Source: Symbiodinium kawagutii (taxonomy: Eukaryota > Sar > Dinophyceae > Suessiales > Symbiodiniaceae). From it: 64,000 bases of DNA. Location: contig VSDK01024297.1 of assembly GCA_009767595.1 (NCBI GenBank), forward strand, positions 810,043 through 874,042. Reading direction: 5' to 3'. The notes under the pieces were generated by a model, which was given only the letters and a program-made list of their open reading frames with translations, ran no database searches and was not told the DNA's origin. Positions 11,495 to 21,700 of this stretch are shown in pieces; position 1 is the first letter of the stretch, and each line of letters starts with the position of its first letter. The translations under genes and the position numbers were made by a program.

Positions 11495-11895
11495 GTTTTT
11501 ATCATTAGGGTCCTAAATTTAATATTAGGGTCCCCTTCGTGCAGTTGGTTTTTGCAATTTTTGAATAGGTTTGAATAAAGAGTTTAATTAAGCACACATT
11601 AAACGCCAGAATGGTTTTTATCATTAGGGTCCTAAATTTAATATTAGGGTCCCCTTCGTGCAGTTGGTTTTTGCAATTTTTGAATAGGTTTGAATAAAGA
11701 GTTTAATTAAGCACACATTAAACGCCAGAATGGTTTTTATCATTAGGGTCCTAAATTTAATATTAGGGTCCCCTTCGTGCAGTTGGTTTTTCCAATTTTT
11801 GAATAGGTTTTAATAAATAATTTAATGAAGCAAACATGAAACGCCAAAATGTTTTTTTCATTAAGGTCCTAAATTTAATATTAGGGTCCCCTAAT
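11495..11895. repeat. 119-bp tandem array with TTAGGG cores
   Basis: A unit of 119 bp (landmarks at 11521, 11640, 11759 and, with a 118-bp step, 11877) contains AATATTAGGGTCC, TTCGTGCAGTTGG and CATTAGGGTCCTAAA. The first copies are nearly identical and the last is diverged. The array is flanked by C-runs and G-runs (11306 and 11946). Confidence 0.85.
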
Positions 11896-12430
11896 ATTAA
11901 ACCCCCCCTAATATAAAAAACCCCTGGGGGCGCTTAGTATTTGGGGAGCGGGGGGGGGAGGGTTTAGTAATAGGGGGAAAAGATTAAGTTAATGATGGTT
12001 AACTATAGGGGAGAAGTTCACCAAAATTTTCATAGGGAAAACAATGGTAAAGTTAAGAATGGTTGATGACAACCAACAAAACTATGGGGAAAACAATGGT
12101 TAATGAAAGGGGAACCGGGGGTACTTTGGGTGAACTGACCCACTGCCGCATCCGGATGATCCAACTTTTTGCGAGGGAGTTAGTGATGTTCAACAATTGG
12201 AAAGCCTGGTGATGAACCCGTTGGTTAGATATGATCAATGATGATTAGTACTGGGAGCACGGGGCGATCCCTGAAAACCTGTTTGATCCCATGTTTTTTG
12301 TTTCAGTCGATTTCGCCACACCCTCCAAAGCCATCGAAAGAGGGTCATCGATATGGAAGAGGTTCACTATGCTTAGTGGCGCCCTTTGTTGGGGAAACAA
12401 ACAAGCCAACGGAACATGATCGTTTCAATT

Positions 12431-12530
12431 GGTGGTTTCTTAAATAGGGTACCCCTAAATCATGCAAGTCGTTAGTCATTCATAGAAATGAACCAACCAT
12501 TATGAGGTCCCCTATGGCTTGAGAACCCCC
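12431..12530 (+). mobile_element. Short inverted-repeat element, family A
   Basis: A copy from GGTGGTTTCTTAAATAGGGTACCCC to GGTCCCCTATGGCTTGAGAACC, with the interior AAATCATGCAAGTC...AATGAACCAACCATT. It is more diverged than the 7444 copy. Confidence 0.65.
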
Positions 12531-12567
12531 CAATCGGCAAAGCATCTGCAGTGGATTTTCCAACCAG

Positions 12568-12652
12568 CTGGCTGTGGGTCAAAACCCTGTACCCTTGTTC
12601 CCCCACGATTAATCACTGTCTTCCCTATTGTTGGTGGCTATTATTTCCCATT
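12568..12652 (-). mobile_element. Family B element, partial, reverse
   Basis: GCTGTGGGTCAAAACCCTGTACCC then TTGTTCCCCCACGATTAA is the reverse complement of the right end of the 128-243 copy. The other end is not clear. Confidence 0.5.
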
Positions 12653-12971
12653 CGTTCTATGATTCAACTTGATCCATAACCATATAGTTGGTATATCCCC
12701 TGTAATTTTGAGATGTCATCCCTTATTATTAACCATTAACCAGCTAGTCCACCAGCCAGGTTACCATAGCACCATATCCAAATGATGTAACCCCATGACG
12801 CCGGCTATGTTACCTCAAGGCACCCCCTGTGCCTCGAAGCTCCTTGGCGTGCTGATGATTTGGTCAGCAGTTTCTTTTGGACCTGGGGGTTTTCTCGGCT
12901 ATGGGTCACTCATGGTCAAGCAGTTAACCAACCAGCTAATGGGGGATAATAAGCAACAGAAGACAATGGTG

Positions 12972-13073
12972 ATAGTTTCTCAAGCCATAGGGAGCCCCAA
13001 AACCTGGCTGGTTTATTGCTATAAATGATTCATAAAGGATGATTTAGGGGTACCCCTGTTTTGAAAAACCACC
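12972..13073 (-). mobile_element. Short inverted-repeat element, family A, reverse
   Basis: It runs from GATAGTTTCTCAAGCCATAGGGAGCCCC to AGGGGTACCCCTGTTTTGAAAAACCACC. The interior GGTTTATTGCTATAAATG...GGATGATTTAGG is the reverse complement of the family core, so this copy is inverted. Confidence 0.65.
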
Positions 13074-13076
13074 AGA

Positions 13077-13180
13077 TGGCTATGGGTCACCAATAGGCCA
13101 GGATAATCACCAACAACCATAGGGAAAAGAATGGTTCATGATGGGGGAACCATGGGGACTAAGGGTGAACTGACCCATAG
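13077..13180 (+). mobile_element. Short inverted-repeat element, family B
   Basis: It runs from TGGCTATGGGTCACC to GTGAACTGACCCATAG, ends inverted. It contains GGATAATCACCAAC and GGGGGAACCATGGGGAC, like the 128-243 copy. It directly abuts the family A copy that ends at 13073. Confidence 0.7.
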
Positions 13181-13244
13181 AAAAAGGGAATCCCCCAAAT
13201 CATTCCGAAGAGTCAGTTTTTAGGTGATCGATCGGTGATTTTAG

Positions 13245-13860
13245 AGATCCCCTTTGAGAAACCCTGATGGCTCATCGCTTCGTGCGTTGCAAGGAAAGCG
13301 GGTGAAGGACTGAGTCTGATGAAGATCGCCAAACCCGTCGCTGGCTGGCATCTTGCATGAGCTGTTGTCTCAGTGGAGATGGACCAGAAAGATGAGAAGA
13401 CATAGAAACTGGTGGGCTTTGCCACTCGGGCTGAACAGATTGTCCGTGAATTTGTGCGGACAGGCGGCCTGGGCGCCCTGGGCCTACTTGATCGGTCGCA
13501 AGGCCAAGTGGTCGAATGATTTGAACCGCTGCGATATCGTCGACTCACAGTGATTCGCTGGTCGATGGGGGTGCTTGAAGATGTCAGCAATACTCAGCGG
13601 GCAGTGCATGACAGGATTCGATACAAGGCCAGGTGATTGAGAGTCCTGTTCTGAACTTGAGGCATGGACCAATTGACAAGCCATCGACGATGGTACTTAG
13701 CCCAGATGCATCTTCAACCAAGCGAAAGCCGGGGATCTTCCGACGGAAACTCTAGTGACGCAAATTGGAGGAGACGAGGTGCTCAACATGCGCCAAAGAG
13801 AATGAGACACAGGCTCGAGAGGGTGCTATGGTCCTGTTCTCCATCATTGAGTCTCAGAAG
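13245..13860 (+). pseudogene. Unclassified coding-like relic upstream of LINE
   Basis: A non-repetitive stretch with coding-like composition but with stops in all frames. One + frame near 13400-13500 reads LVGFATRAEQIVREFVRTGG then LGALGLLDRSQG. I recognise no family. It is separated from the LINE by about 55 bases of CCATCATC repeat, so it is probably an older, unrelated insertion or a decayed exon cluster rather than part of the LINE. Confidence 0.25.
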
Positions 13861-13901
13861 CCATGATCGTTCACCACCATAGCCATCATGAACCAACATC
13901 C

Positions 13902-13916
13902 ACCATCATCAACCAT
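13902..13916. repeat. Possible target-site duplication, left
   Basis: ACCATCATCAACCAT here and at 24678-24692 is identical, immediately outside the two ends of the LINE. Because the surrounding host sequence is itself made of CCATCATCAACC repeats, the match may be coincidental. Confidence 0.4.
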
Positions 13917-14000
13917 AAGGTGTTTGGCCCAAACCTGCCCGGGGTCACCTTGCACTCCCGCGTAGGGGGTCGGATTGGGTCTCGCTACTCAACCCGAGCA

Positions 14001-17000
14001 ATGGATCCTTCTTCACTGAAGTACATGGCAGCCTTTGATGTGCATATCAGATCGGACATCTTTCAGGCTTCCCCTGTCAATGTCATGTTGGTCGATGTTG
14101 CTCCTTCGGAATCGCAATATCAAGCTACCATTGCATCAAGTGGTATGACGAATGTTCGACAGTGGAATTCTCACATGTTTCTCAAACCTCTTCAGAAGAC
14201 CAAGCAGGAAGTGTTTTTCCAATGCCCTACGGATTTGCACCACATTGTTGACAATCATCCCAATATCATTGCACATGATGTTGAATGGACGCCCAAGATT
14301 GGAGACACTGACCCATCGAAATTGCAGATGCGAATCAAACCAAGCACGGTTCTCATTCCGAGCGATCTTACGCAATTTTCACACGACTGGGTTTTGGACC
14401 TTTGTTGTGGAGGTTTTGGGGGTTGGTCATTTGCACTCAGGGCCCTTTCGGATTATGTTGACTTTCATCCCAAAGTGATAGGAATTGACTCCTTCTTGCC
14501 TGCAGCCTCCATGCACACCATGAACCACCACACTGTGTTGCTGCCTGATGAGCCTATCCCATCCGAATTTTTCGTAGATCAGCAATTTTCGGTGACCATT
14601 CATGCAGATGTGAATTCCATGAACTGGAAGCAGAGTGTGGCCACTGTCAAACCGGCAGTCTGGGCCTTCAGTTTCCCATGTCCGAGTTGGTCGGAAGCGG
14701 CCAATCAGAAAGGTTTTGATGATGAACGAGGACAAGTGCTGCTCAAAGGACTCATGTGGGCAAAGCTCTATCAACCGCTCTACATTTTCCTTGAGAATGT
14801 CAAGGGTTTTGCCGAACACAAGGAATTCCAAACTGCCATCTCACTCATGAACTTTTGTGGGTATCGTGTGCTCCATGAGGGTACCTATGACATTCAGACA
14901 AGGCTACCAATCACCAGATCCAGATGGCTTGCCATTCTTGAATTGCAGACCGTGCCACGGAAACCAATCAAATGGACAGGCTGGAAACATGTTTTGACTC
15001 TACCAGTTGATTGGGACATGTACATTCCTTTGCAGAAGGGCCATTTTCGACCTTTCCAGCCAACCACAGAGCAGTACAAGAAGTATGTTGATCCCAAATA
15101 TCTCCCGAAGAACCTCTCATCTGCCATGATTGCCAAGCCTTTGAAGTATCGTGCGCCAGCACTCACCACCAAGCTTTGCACTTTCTTGGCGGCTTACGGT
15201 CACCAACATGCTTTACCGGAACCATTGCTGCTGCGCAAAGGATTGTTTGGGCAATTTGCCCTTGACCAAGGACAAATCAGATTTTGGACACCAGCTGAAA
15301 TTGCTTTGGGACATTGCCAAGTTGAACCACTGACCATGTTGAAACCACCGCAAATCTCATGGAAGATTTTGGGCAATTGTTTGACTACTCACCATGGACT
15401 GCTGGTTTTGATCAATTGGATCAAATACACAAGAAACCTTGACCTTGATCCCAATGCCATCTTCGAAGATTTTGAACAACGTCGTTTCAGAGCATCCCGC
15501 TTGAACAAGCATGAAGACTCCTATGCGTGGTTTCTGGGCACTGATGCACAATGTGAGCACATGAAGAAGATGGTTGATCATTTTGCGTCGGAATTGGGCT
15601 TCCAAGGACAAACCGACCCAACCTGGCCAACTGGTTTCTACTACCATCCTGATTTGGGGAAGGTTGAACTGCAATCACTGACCGCAGACATCACTGCAAC
15701 ATGGCCCATTCTCAGTTCGATGCCACAGGGTAGACCGACTTTTCATGATTATGACATCCCGGATGACCACGAATCGGCAAGTTCGAACCAACAGGCTGAC
15801 ACAGAAGTTGATTCCTGCTCCCAGGTAGCTTCGACTCAACCAGATGTCATCCAAGAGACGATAGAGCACAACATTCCAGCACAGTACACACAGTTTTGCT
15901 GCATTCGTGTACCCCAGGCACAACACATTTTTTCAGTCCAGGTGCATCCCTGCATTCGTTGGGTTGATTTGCTACGACTGTGGGATTTCCAATATCAACC
16001 ACAACTCACCTTTGATTTTCATGACCATGTCACAACTGCAGATCTTGTTTTTGCACCTGTGCCTGAAGAGCTGGAGTTTGAAACAATAGCACACTGCATC
16101 CTTTTCGAACACAGTAACCAACACGTGGTTGTCTCTGCAGACAGCGCTCAGTGTTTTGCCGATTTCCAATATGACCACATTGCACTTGAACTTGGCCATT
16201 TTGATGATTTTGGGTACATTCCACCAGGTCATGTCATCGTATCAGACTTCAAGCTTTTCCAGGTCCCAGTCTTGACTGAATCTCAGCTGTTCCTTGACAA
16301 TTTGATTGAGGCCGTTGGAACCACCAACTCCAACATTGCGCTTCTGCATCAGTCTGCCAACCTTGTGGTTCATGTGAAGGGGTCACCAGATGCACTTGTT
16401 CCCGTACTTGCACTGTGGCAGCTTGCCGCTCATGAAGCATGGTTGTCCCAACATCATCGCACCCTGACCACTCAACTCGTCTGCACGAATCATTGGGTGT
16501 TGATTTTTTCTCCCAAAGACACCGGGCTCCCCACGCCACTGGAGCTTTTTCGCAAAGCACTTGTGTACCGATTCATGCATACCATGTTTGCACATTTCAA
16601 TGCACCAGGCCTTGCTATCAAAGTGGTTGTCAAATGGCAGAACCGCATTTTCAAGACACTCAAATGTTCACCGCATTTTGATTGCAACCATTTCCAAGAC
16701 GCCATTCGACTGGGGGCCAAACTCCTTGGTCAAGATGAAGCTCCCATCATGATCGCAAATGATGCATCAGTAGCATCACATGCCCGAATCAGAGATCTTG
16801 ATTTTGATGCTACATGCGAAGATCCGACAGTGGTACTTCACTTTGCGCCCCCGACGCCAGTTTTGCGTTTGCAGGGTGGTGGAGGAAATGGCAACAAAGC
16901 TGACCATCGCCAGACAGTCCTAGCTGGAATTGCTTCTCTTTGTATTGGTACAGGAGTCAGACTAGATGATGTCCCACAGGTGGTCACAAAGCTTCAGAAG

Positions 17001-18704
17001 GCAGTTCCTTTCCAACAGCTTTCTAACTTAGTTGCTTTGGAACCATTGGAAAAACAGCAAGATCAGATCAAACGTCTCTTCAGAGACTGCGATGTGCAAA
17101 CCTCAGCTTCGGTCCATACAGACAATGTCAAGAAGAAGATTCAGAGGACCACGCAACAGCGATACAGTCAGCAGGATCGTTCACTGGACCCGCAGCAATA
17201 CAAGTTGATCTCTTCGTTTTGGAAGATGTCAAATGGAGAACCGGCCCCGGTTCATTCAACCTACACACCACATCAACCTGGCATCACCATGTTGACCAAA
17301 GAACAGGCTCAGAAGTGGATTTCGCAAGACCTTCTCTCAGCGGATGAATCTGCCATTCTTGTCATCGATGATTTGCAGCTCCCGGAAGGTGACAGATACA
17401 TGAAAGTTGTCGCACCGGCTCTCAATGCAGCCGGAGCAGATGTACTGCTGGCTGGATGGCTGATTCAAATGGGTGCCAAGCATATCAACCCTGTTGCCCC
17501 AGATGGTGAAAAGCTTGAGACATGGGATATTCAAGTTTGCAGTGTGACGCTCTGGAAAGATGAATTCTCTCCTGAGCAATGGTCCGAAGCTATCAGCAGT
17601 CCAGTGAGGTTCGCTAAGAAGATCCTTGAACGGGATTCTCTTCACGAAGCATTGACACAGCCATGGGGCCGCACGTATCGCTCAGGAACCTCACCATGCA
17701 CGCCTTCACAGGCGTCTTCAGTGCAATTTCACTGTCAGGTTCGATTGAAAGATCTTCGAAAGCTCTTAAGACGATCAGGATGGACTGGAGTCCACATCAC
17801 TCCGAAGGACGCTTTGGGCAAGCCGTCAGACAAATGGCGCCCCATTTGGATGAGCCAACCAAAGGACATTTTGGAGGCCCGCACTGCTAGTTTGGGAGCG
17901 GTGGCTGGCTACATTCGTGGTCAGAAATCTGGAGGTATCCGTGTGGAAACTTCGAGCTTCGCAGAGTGTTGGGCTAAGTTGAAGCCAGACCAACCAGTGC
18001 CAATCCAATTGAAACCAGGGAAAGTGTGGAAACTACACCCATTTCCATATGGGGTAGACCGTGATGTATTGCAATCATGGGCACAGCATATTCAGTGGGA
18101 TGCGCAACCAGTCAAATCCTTGGGGGCACGTTCATGGCTCTTCAATGCGTCGCAACCCCCCCCGACGGGGGTGCTCCGTTTCAATGAGCACCCTTTGATT
18201 TCCACATTGGTGCCTTCAAGATCTACGACAGATGCCATAGGTCTTATTGCAGGTCCCAGAAGCAAACCGCTCGTGACCAGCACAGATTCCAAGGAGCGAA
18301 ATGCATTTCGCACCGGTGATCCTTTTGCAGATCCTTGGGCAGCCTCGGCAGCCAGCCGTGCCGCCCCCAGCGCATCCACAGGTCCCACGACTGATCAGCT
18401 CGACAACCACAGTCGCAGGCTCAATCAACTTGAGGAAACCATGCAGAAATTCCAACAAGACCAGCAAGCAGCACACAAGCAAACCACCGATAGGATCCAA
18501 AACGTTGAGATGCAGGTTCAATCATTTCATGACACGACTCAGCAGGCATTTCAAACCCTCCGTGCTGATTTCCAGAGCACTCTCAAGTCGGCATTGCAAA
18601 ATCAGGATTCCAAAGTGCAGAGCACTTTTGACGAAATCAAACAGTTGCTACTGCGCAAGGACAAACGCAAGACTCAGGAACCGGAGGAAGATGATGACAT
18701 GTAA
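14001..18704 (+). CDS. LINE ORF1: C5 cytosine-DNA methyltransferase with coiled-coil C terminus
   Basis: 1567 residues from ATG 14001. The frame stays open upstream to 13863, but that part is host repeat. A C5-methyltransferase domain spans about residues 125-485. It has the SAM-binding motif I VLDLCCGGFGGWSFA (Asp133), motif IV FPCPSWS with the catalytic Cys227, motif VI FLENVKGF (Glu265), a motif VIII-like QTRLPITRSRW (299-309) and motif X ILGNCLT (Gly458-Asn459). All residues needed for methyl transfer to cytosine C5 are present. The middle 800 residues are unassigned, with a Gly-rich LRLQGGGGNGNK near 955. Residues about 1465-1550 are Gln/Asp/Leu heptad-like (LDNHSRRLNQLEETM onwards) and probably form a coiled coil, as in other LINE ORF1 proteins that bind RNA as multimers. 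The tail is acidic (EPEEDDDM). The stop overlaps the ORF2 start. Confidence 0.85.
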   Translation: MDPSSLKYMAAFDVHIRSDIFQASPVNVMLVDVAPSESQYQATIASSGMTNVRQWNSHMFLKPLQKTKQEVFFQCPTDLHHIVDNHPNIIAHDVEWTPKIGDTDPSKLQMRIKPSTVLIPSDLTQFSHDWVLDLCCGGFGGWSFALRALSDYVDFHPKVIGIDSFLPAASMHTMNHHTVLLPDEPIPSEFFVDQQFSVTIHADVNSMNWKQSVATVKPAVWAFSFPCPSWSEAANQKGFDDERGQVLLKGLMWAKLYQPLYIFLENVKGFAEHKEFQTAISLMNFCGYRVLHEGTYDIQTRLPITRSRWLAILELQTVPRKPIKWTGWKHVLTLPVDWDMYIPLQKGHFRPFQPTTEQYKKYVDPKYLPKNLSSAMIAKPLKYRAPALTTKLCTFLAAYGHQHALPEPLLLRKGLFGQFALDQGQIRFWTPAEIALGHCQVEPLTMLKPPQISWKILGNCLTTHHGLLVLINWIKYTRNLDLDPNAIFEDFEQRRFRASRLNKHEDSYAWFLGTDAQCEHMKKMVDHFASELGFQGQTDPTWPTGFYYHPDLGKVELQSLTADITATWPILSSMPQGRPTFHDYDIPDDHESASSNQQADTEVDSCSQVASTQPDVIQETIEHNIPAQYTQFCCIRVPQAQHIFSVQVHPCIRWVDLLRLWDFQYQPQLTFDFHDHVTTADLVFAPVPEELEFETIAHCILFEHSNQHVVVSADSAQCFADFQYDHIALELGHFDDFGYIPPGHVIVSDFKLFQVPVLTESQLFLDNLIEAVGTTNSNIALLHQSANLVVHVKGSPDALVPVLALWQLAAHEAWLSQHHRTLTTQLVCTNHWVLIFSPKDTGLPTPLELFRKALVYRFMHTMFAHFNAPGLAIKVVVKWQNRIFKTLKCSPHFDCNHFQDAIRLGAKLLGQDEAPIMIANDASVASHARIRDLDFDATCEDPTVVLHFAPPTPVLRLQGGGGNGNKADHRQTVLAGIASLCIGTGVRLDDVPQVVTKLQKAVPFQQLSNLVALEPLEKQQDQIKRLFRDCDVQTSASVHTDNVKKKIQRTTQQRYSQQDRSLDPQQYKLISSFWKMSNGEPAPVHSTYTPHQPGITMLTKEQAQKWISQDLLSADESAILVIDDLQLPEGDRYMKVVAPALNAAGADVLLAGWLIQMGAKHINPVAPDGEKLETWDIQVCSVTLWKDEFSPEQWSEAISSPVRFAKKILERDSLHEALTQPWGRTYRSGTSPCTPSQASSVQFHCQVRLKDLRKLLRRSGWTGVHITPKDALGKPSDKWRPIWMSQPKDILEARTASLGAVAGYIRGQKSGGIRVETSSFAECWAKLKPDQPVPIQLKPGKVWKLHPFPYGVDRDVLQSWAQHIQWDAQPVKSLGARSWLFNASQPPPTGVLRFNEHPLISTLVPSRSTTDAIGLIAGPRSKPLVTSTDSKERNAFRTGDPFADPWAASAASRAAPSASTGPTTDQLDNHSRRLNQLEETMQKFQQDQQAAHKQTTDRIQNVEMQVQSFHDTTQQAFQTLRADFQSTLKSALQNQDSKVQSTFDEIKQLLLRKDKRKTQEPEEDDDM

Positions 18705-21700
18705 AGCCAACACCAATTCGTCAGCTTTTCTGCATTCAAGCATTCCGAGCTCTCTGTGGTGCAGCCATCGCAGTGATTTTGATAACCTCCGAATGCCAAT
18801 CCTTTTCTTTAATTGGAACCATTTGCTCCAGACGAACTCATCTTTCCTTAATGTGGGTTGTCACATTGCCACGGGAGGTTGGAAGTTGATTCGCAGGACC
18901 ACATGTTTCTTTTTGCTCTTGTGGGATATCGTTGGCACATCTTTAGGTCTTTGCTTTGATTCTGCCTTGTCTTTGTTTCGATCCTTACATGTTGATTCCC
19001 ACAAGTTCTGCAGGTCTGCACTGCAACATGACGAGCTGCCCTGTTCCATTTATCAAGATACATTGGTTTGCGAGTGTTACTCCGATGTTCCTGATGCTCT
19101 AGGATGTGGTTTAGTTTCGGGACTCCTAAACGAGCTTCTCTGGATCATCCATTTTGAACCAATGCTGCAGCTATGTCTTCGAGTTGCTTTTCTCTTTTCA
19201 GTTGATCATTTCGTCATTTGTGCCAGTTATTCGTTCATTCCCAACCAACTGAAATGGAGATCTTTGACTTGTGCTGATGCTCTGAAACCATGGGCTAAGC
19301 GCAGGGGCCGAGTTAATGTTGAGGTAGATGAACATCGTCGCCATCACTTGTATTCATTGCATGCTTCATGCCATTTTGGTATTCACTTGCACCCACCGAC
19401 ATCACCTTCGCATTCCTGGACACATGCTACAAGAGTGGGTGAAGCCACCAACCCAGGCCCCGCTGATAACGCCATTGTGATAGGCCAAATCAATCCAACA
19501 GCAGTCTTGAACAAGGCCGCTACCATCGCTGAGTTAGGACTTCATGTAGCCATGCTTGCTGAGACAAGTGCTACTGTGGCTGGGCAGCAGATCATGACGG
19601 CCCAATTCCGACATCATTCCATGCGCACACACTGGGGACCACCGGTGTATGCTCACAACCTATGCCATCTAGCAGATGATGCACTCAGAGGCCAAGCATC
19701 CGGAGTTTCGATTCATGCAGTTTTTCCTTTACGATCAACGCGCATTCCTATTCCTGACATCGTTGATCCCACTCGCATCACATCGGCCATTTTGCAGATA
19801 GGACACCATGTATGGCATCTCATCGAAGTTTATGGTTACCCAACTTCACATGCATTCTCCAAGGATAAGACCAACTTGCTGCTACAGGTTGCCGCGCAGC
19901 TTGCTGATGCCGTCAATTTGCCCACTTTGATTGGAGGAGATTTCAACAGAGACCCTGCACTCCTCCCAGCATTTCAAGCACTTCAACTCAACGGCTACGT
20001 CACTTCGAATCAGTGTCATCGCCATATGTATGGTATCGATCAACCTTGGACCTGCAAAGAAGCCACTTTTCCAGATCAATACATCATTCATCCCAAGTTG
20101 TTGCCATTCCTTCAGGCCATTTCAGTAGATAAGCAAAAGTTCTTTGCTGATCATGATCCTGTTTTGTTGCATTTTCAACTGCCTGATCACAGACCTCTCC
20201 GTGAAATTTGGCCCTCCCCGGAAACCTGGATCACACACCATCTTGATGCCAGTCTTCTTGCGCAGGTGTATGCAGCACATCAACCCCCCACCCCAGAGCC
20301 ACCATCAGATGACTCATTGCATAACAAGCTTTTGAAGTGGACCAAAGGTTGTGAATCTGCAGTAGATAAGACACTTCGTTTGCAGCACCAACTGGACCAG
20401 GCACAATTTCCAACACCTTGTCTCCCCCGAAAATGTCGGGGACGTATGACTACAACCAAACTTCAGAAGAGACCTCTGATCAATGTCATTAAGCAGGCCT
20501 GTGCAGGTCAGTTCAACCCGGTCATTGAATCGGCCTCGATGACCTTGAAACATTGGACGAGACAACTTCGCCGATTGCAAAGTTTCAGATTTAGATATGT
20601 TAAATTGCAGCATTGTTTAGCCTATGTTGACACAACTCAGCTCACCCTTGAATGGAATGCTATTGCTGCAGCCAAGGGGTTCTATCAAGGCTTTCCCTCT
20701 GGGTGTGCCCACTGGCCTGAGCTCGCCTACTTCCCCACAACGTTCCCCGATGTTGAATATCTTGATCATCTCATTGAGCTACTTCGACTACAAACAGAAG
20801 ATAAGGCATATCAAGAATCGCAGATGCACAAAGCACATTCTGCTTTTGCCAAACGATATGATGACAAACAGCAATGCCTGAAAGTTGCAGCGCGCAGAGT
20901 GCGGGCTCCCAGTATGCCATTCTTGTCTGAAGTTAACACCACACAGCAATACCCCTTTCGCTTGATAGCCAGACAACATGGATTGTTAACTCTTTCGGTT
21001 GGAGATGCTTTGGTTCCTTTGCACAGACCGTTGTATTGTGACCACATTGAACTCCAACCTTTTGCTCAACAGGGTGAGCTTCTGGAAGCTTACATCCAAG
21101 ATGATGGGGAACAGGTGCCGGAGGCTGGGACCCTGTCTCGTCAGGAGATATCGCAGGACCCGGTCCAAATTGCCGACCAATTGCGAACCTTCTGGGATGA
21201 CTTCTGGAACAGAGACCCGGTTGATAGCTTGCCGTCTGATCAGTTTCGACAACTCCTTGAGGAAGTTCCTCAACTGCCAGATGCCAATATCGATGTAGCA
21301 GACCCGACCCTTTGGATTGATGCTATACATCACATGAAGACTGGAGCTGCCAAAGGAGCTGATGGCTGGTCGGTAGCTGAACTGAAGCAACTTCCCCAGG
21401 AGGCATACCGTGACTTAGCCAACATCTTTCACTCTTGTTCGGATGAGGGTTTCGATGCCATCGATATGACCGTCTTCACGTTGCCCATTGGTAAGAATGA
21501 TCACCCGATAGGACCCAAAGACACAAGACCAATCAGTCTTCTCATCATGCTGTATCGCTTATGGGCACGGGTTACCACGAAGCAACTGCTGCAGCAACTC
21601 TCGCACCGGCTCCCAGAGGCCATTGTCGGATATGTCCCAGGTCGCTCGATGACAGCCACTATGGTTAAGCAGCAGTATGACTTCGAACTTGCACAAATGC

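Noticed and set aside
11495..11895. Telomere or interstitial telomeric array
   Set aside because: TTAGGG occurs twice per 119-bp unit within unrelated sequence, not as tandem hexamers.
13863..14000. Upstream in-frame ATG at 13863 as the LINE ORF1 start
   Set aside because: The first 55 bases are host CCATCATC repeat lying outside the element; ATG 14001 is the first convincing start inside it.
16440..16510. Possible cysteine protease (NHWVLI) within LINE ORF1
   Set aside because: The HW motif is present but the downstream Asp and Gln/Cys elements of Ulp1-type proteases are not visible at the right spacing.
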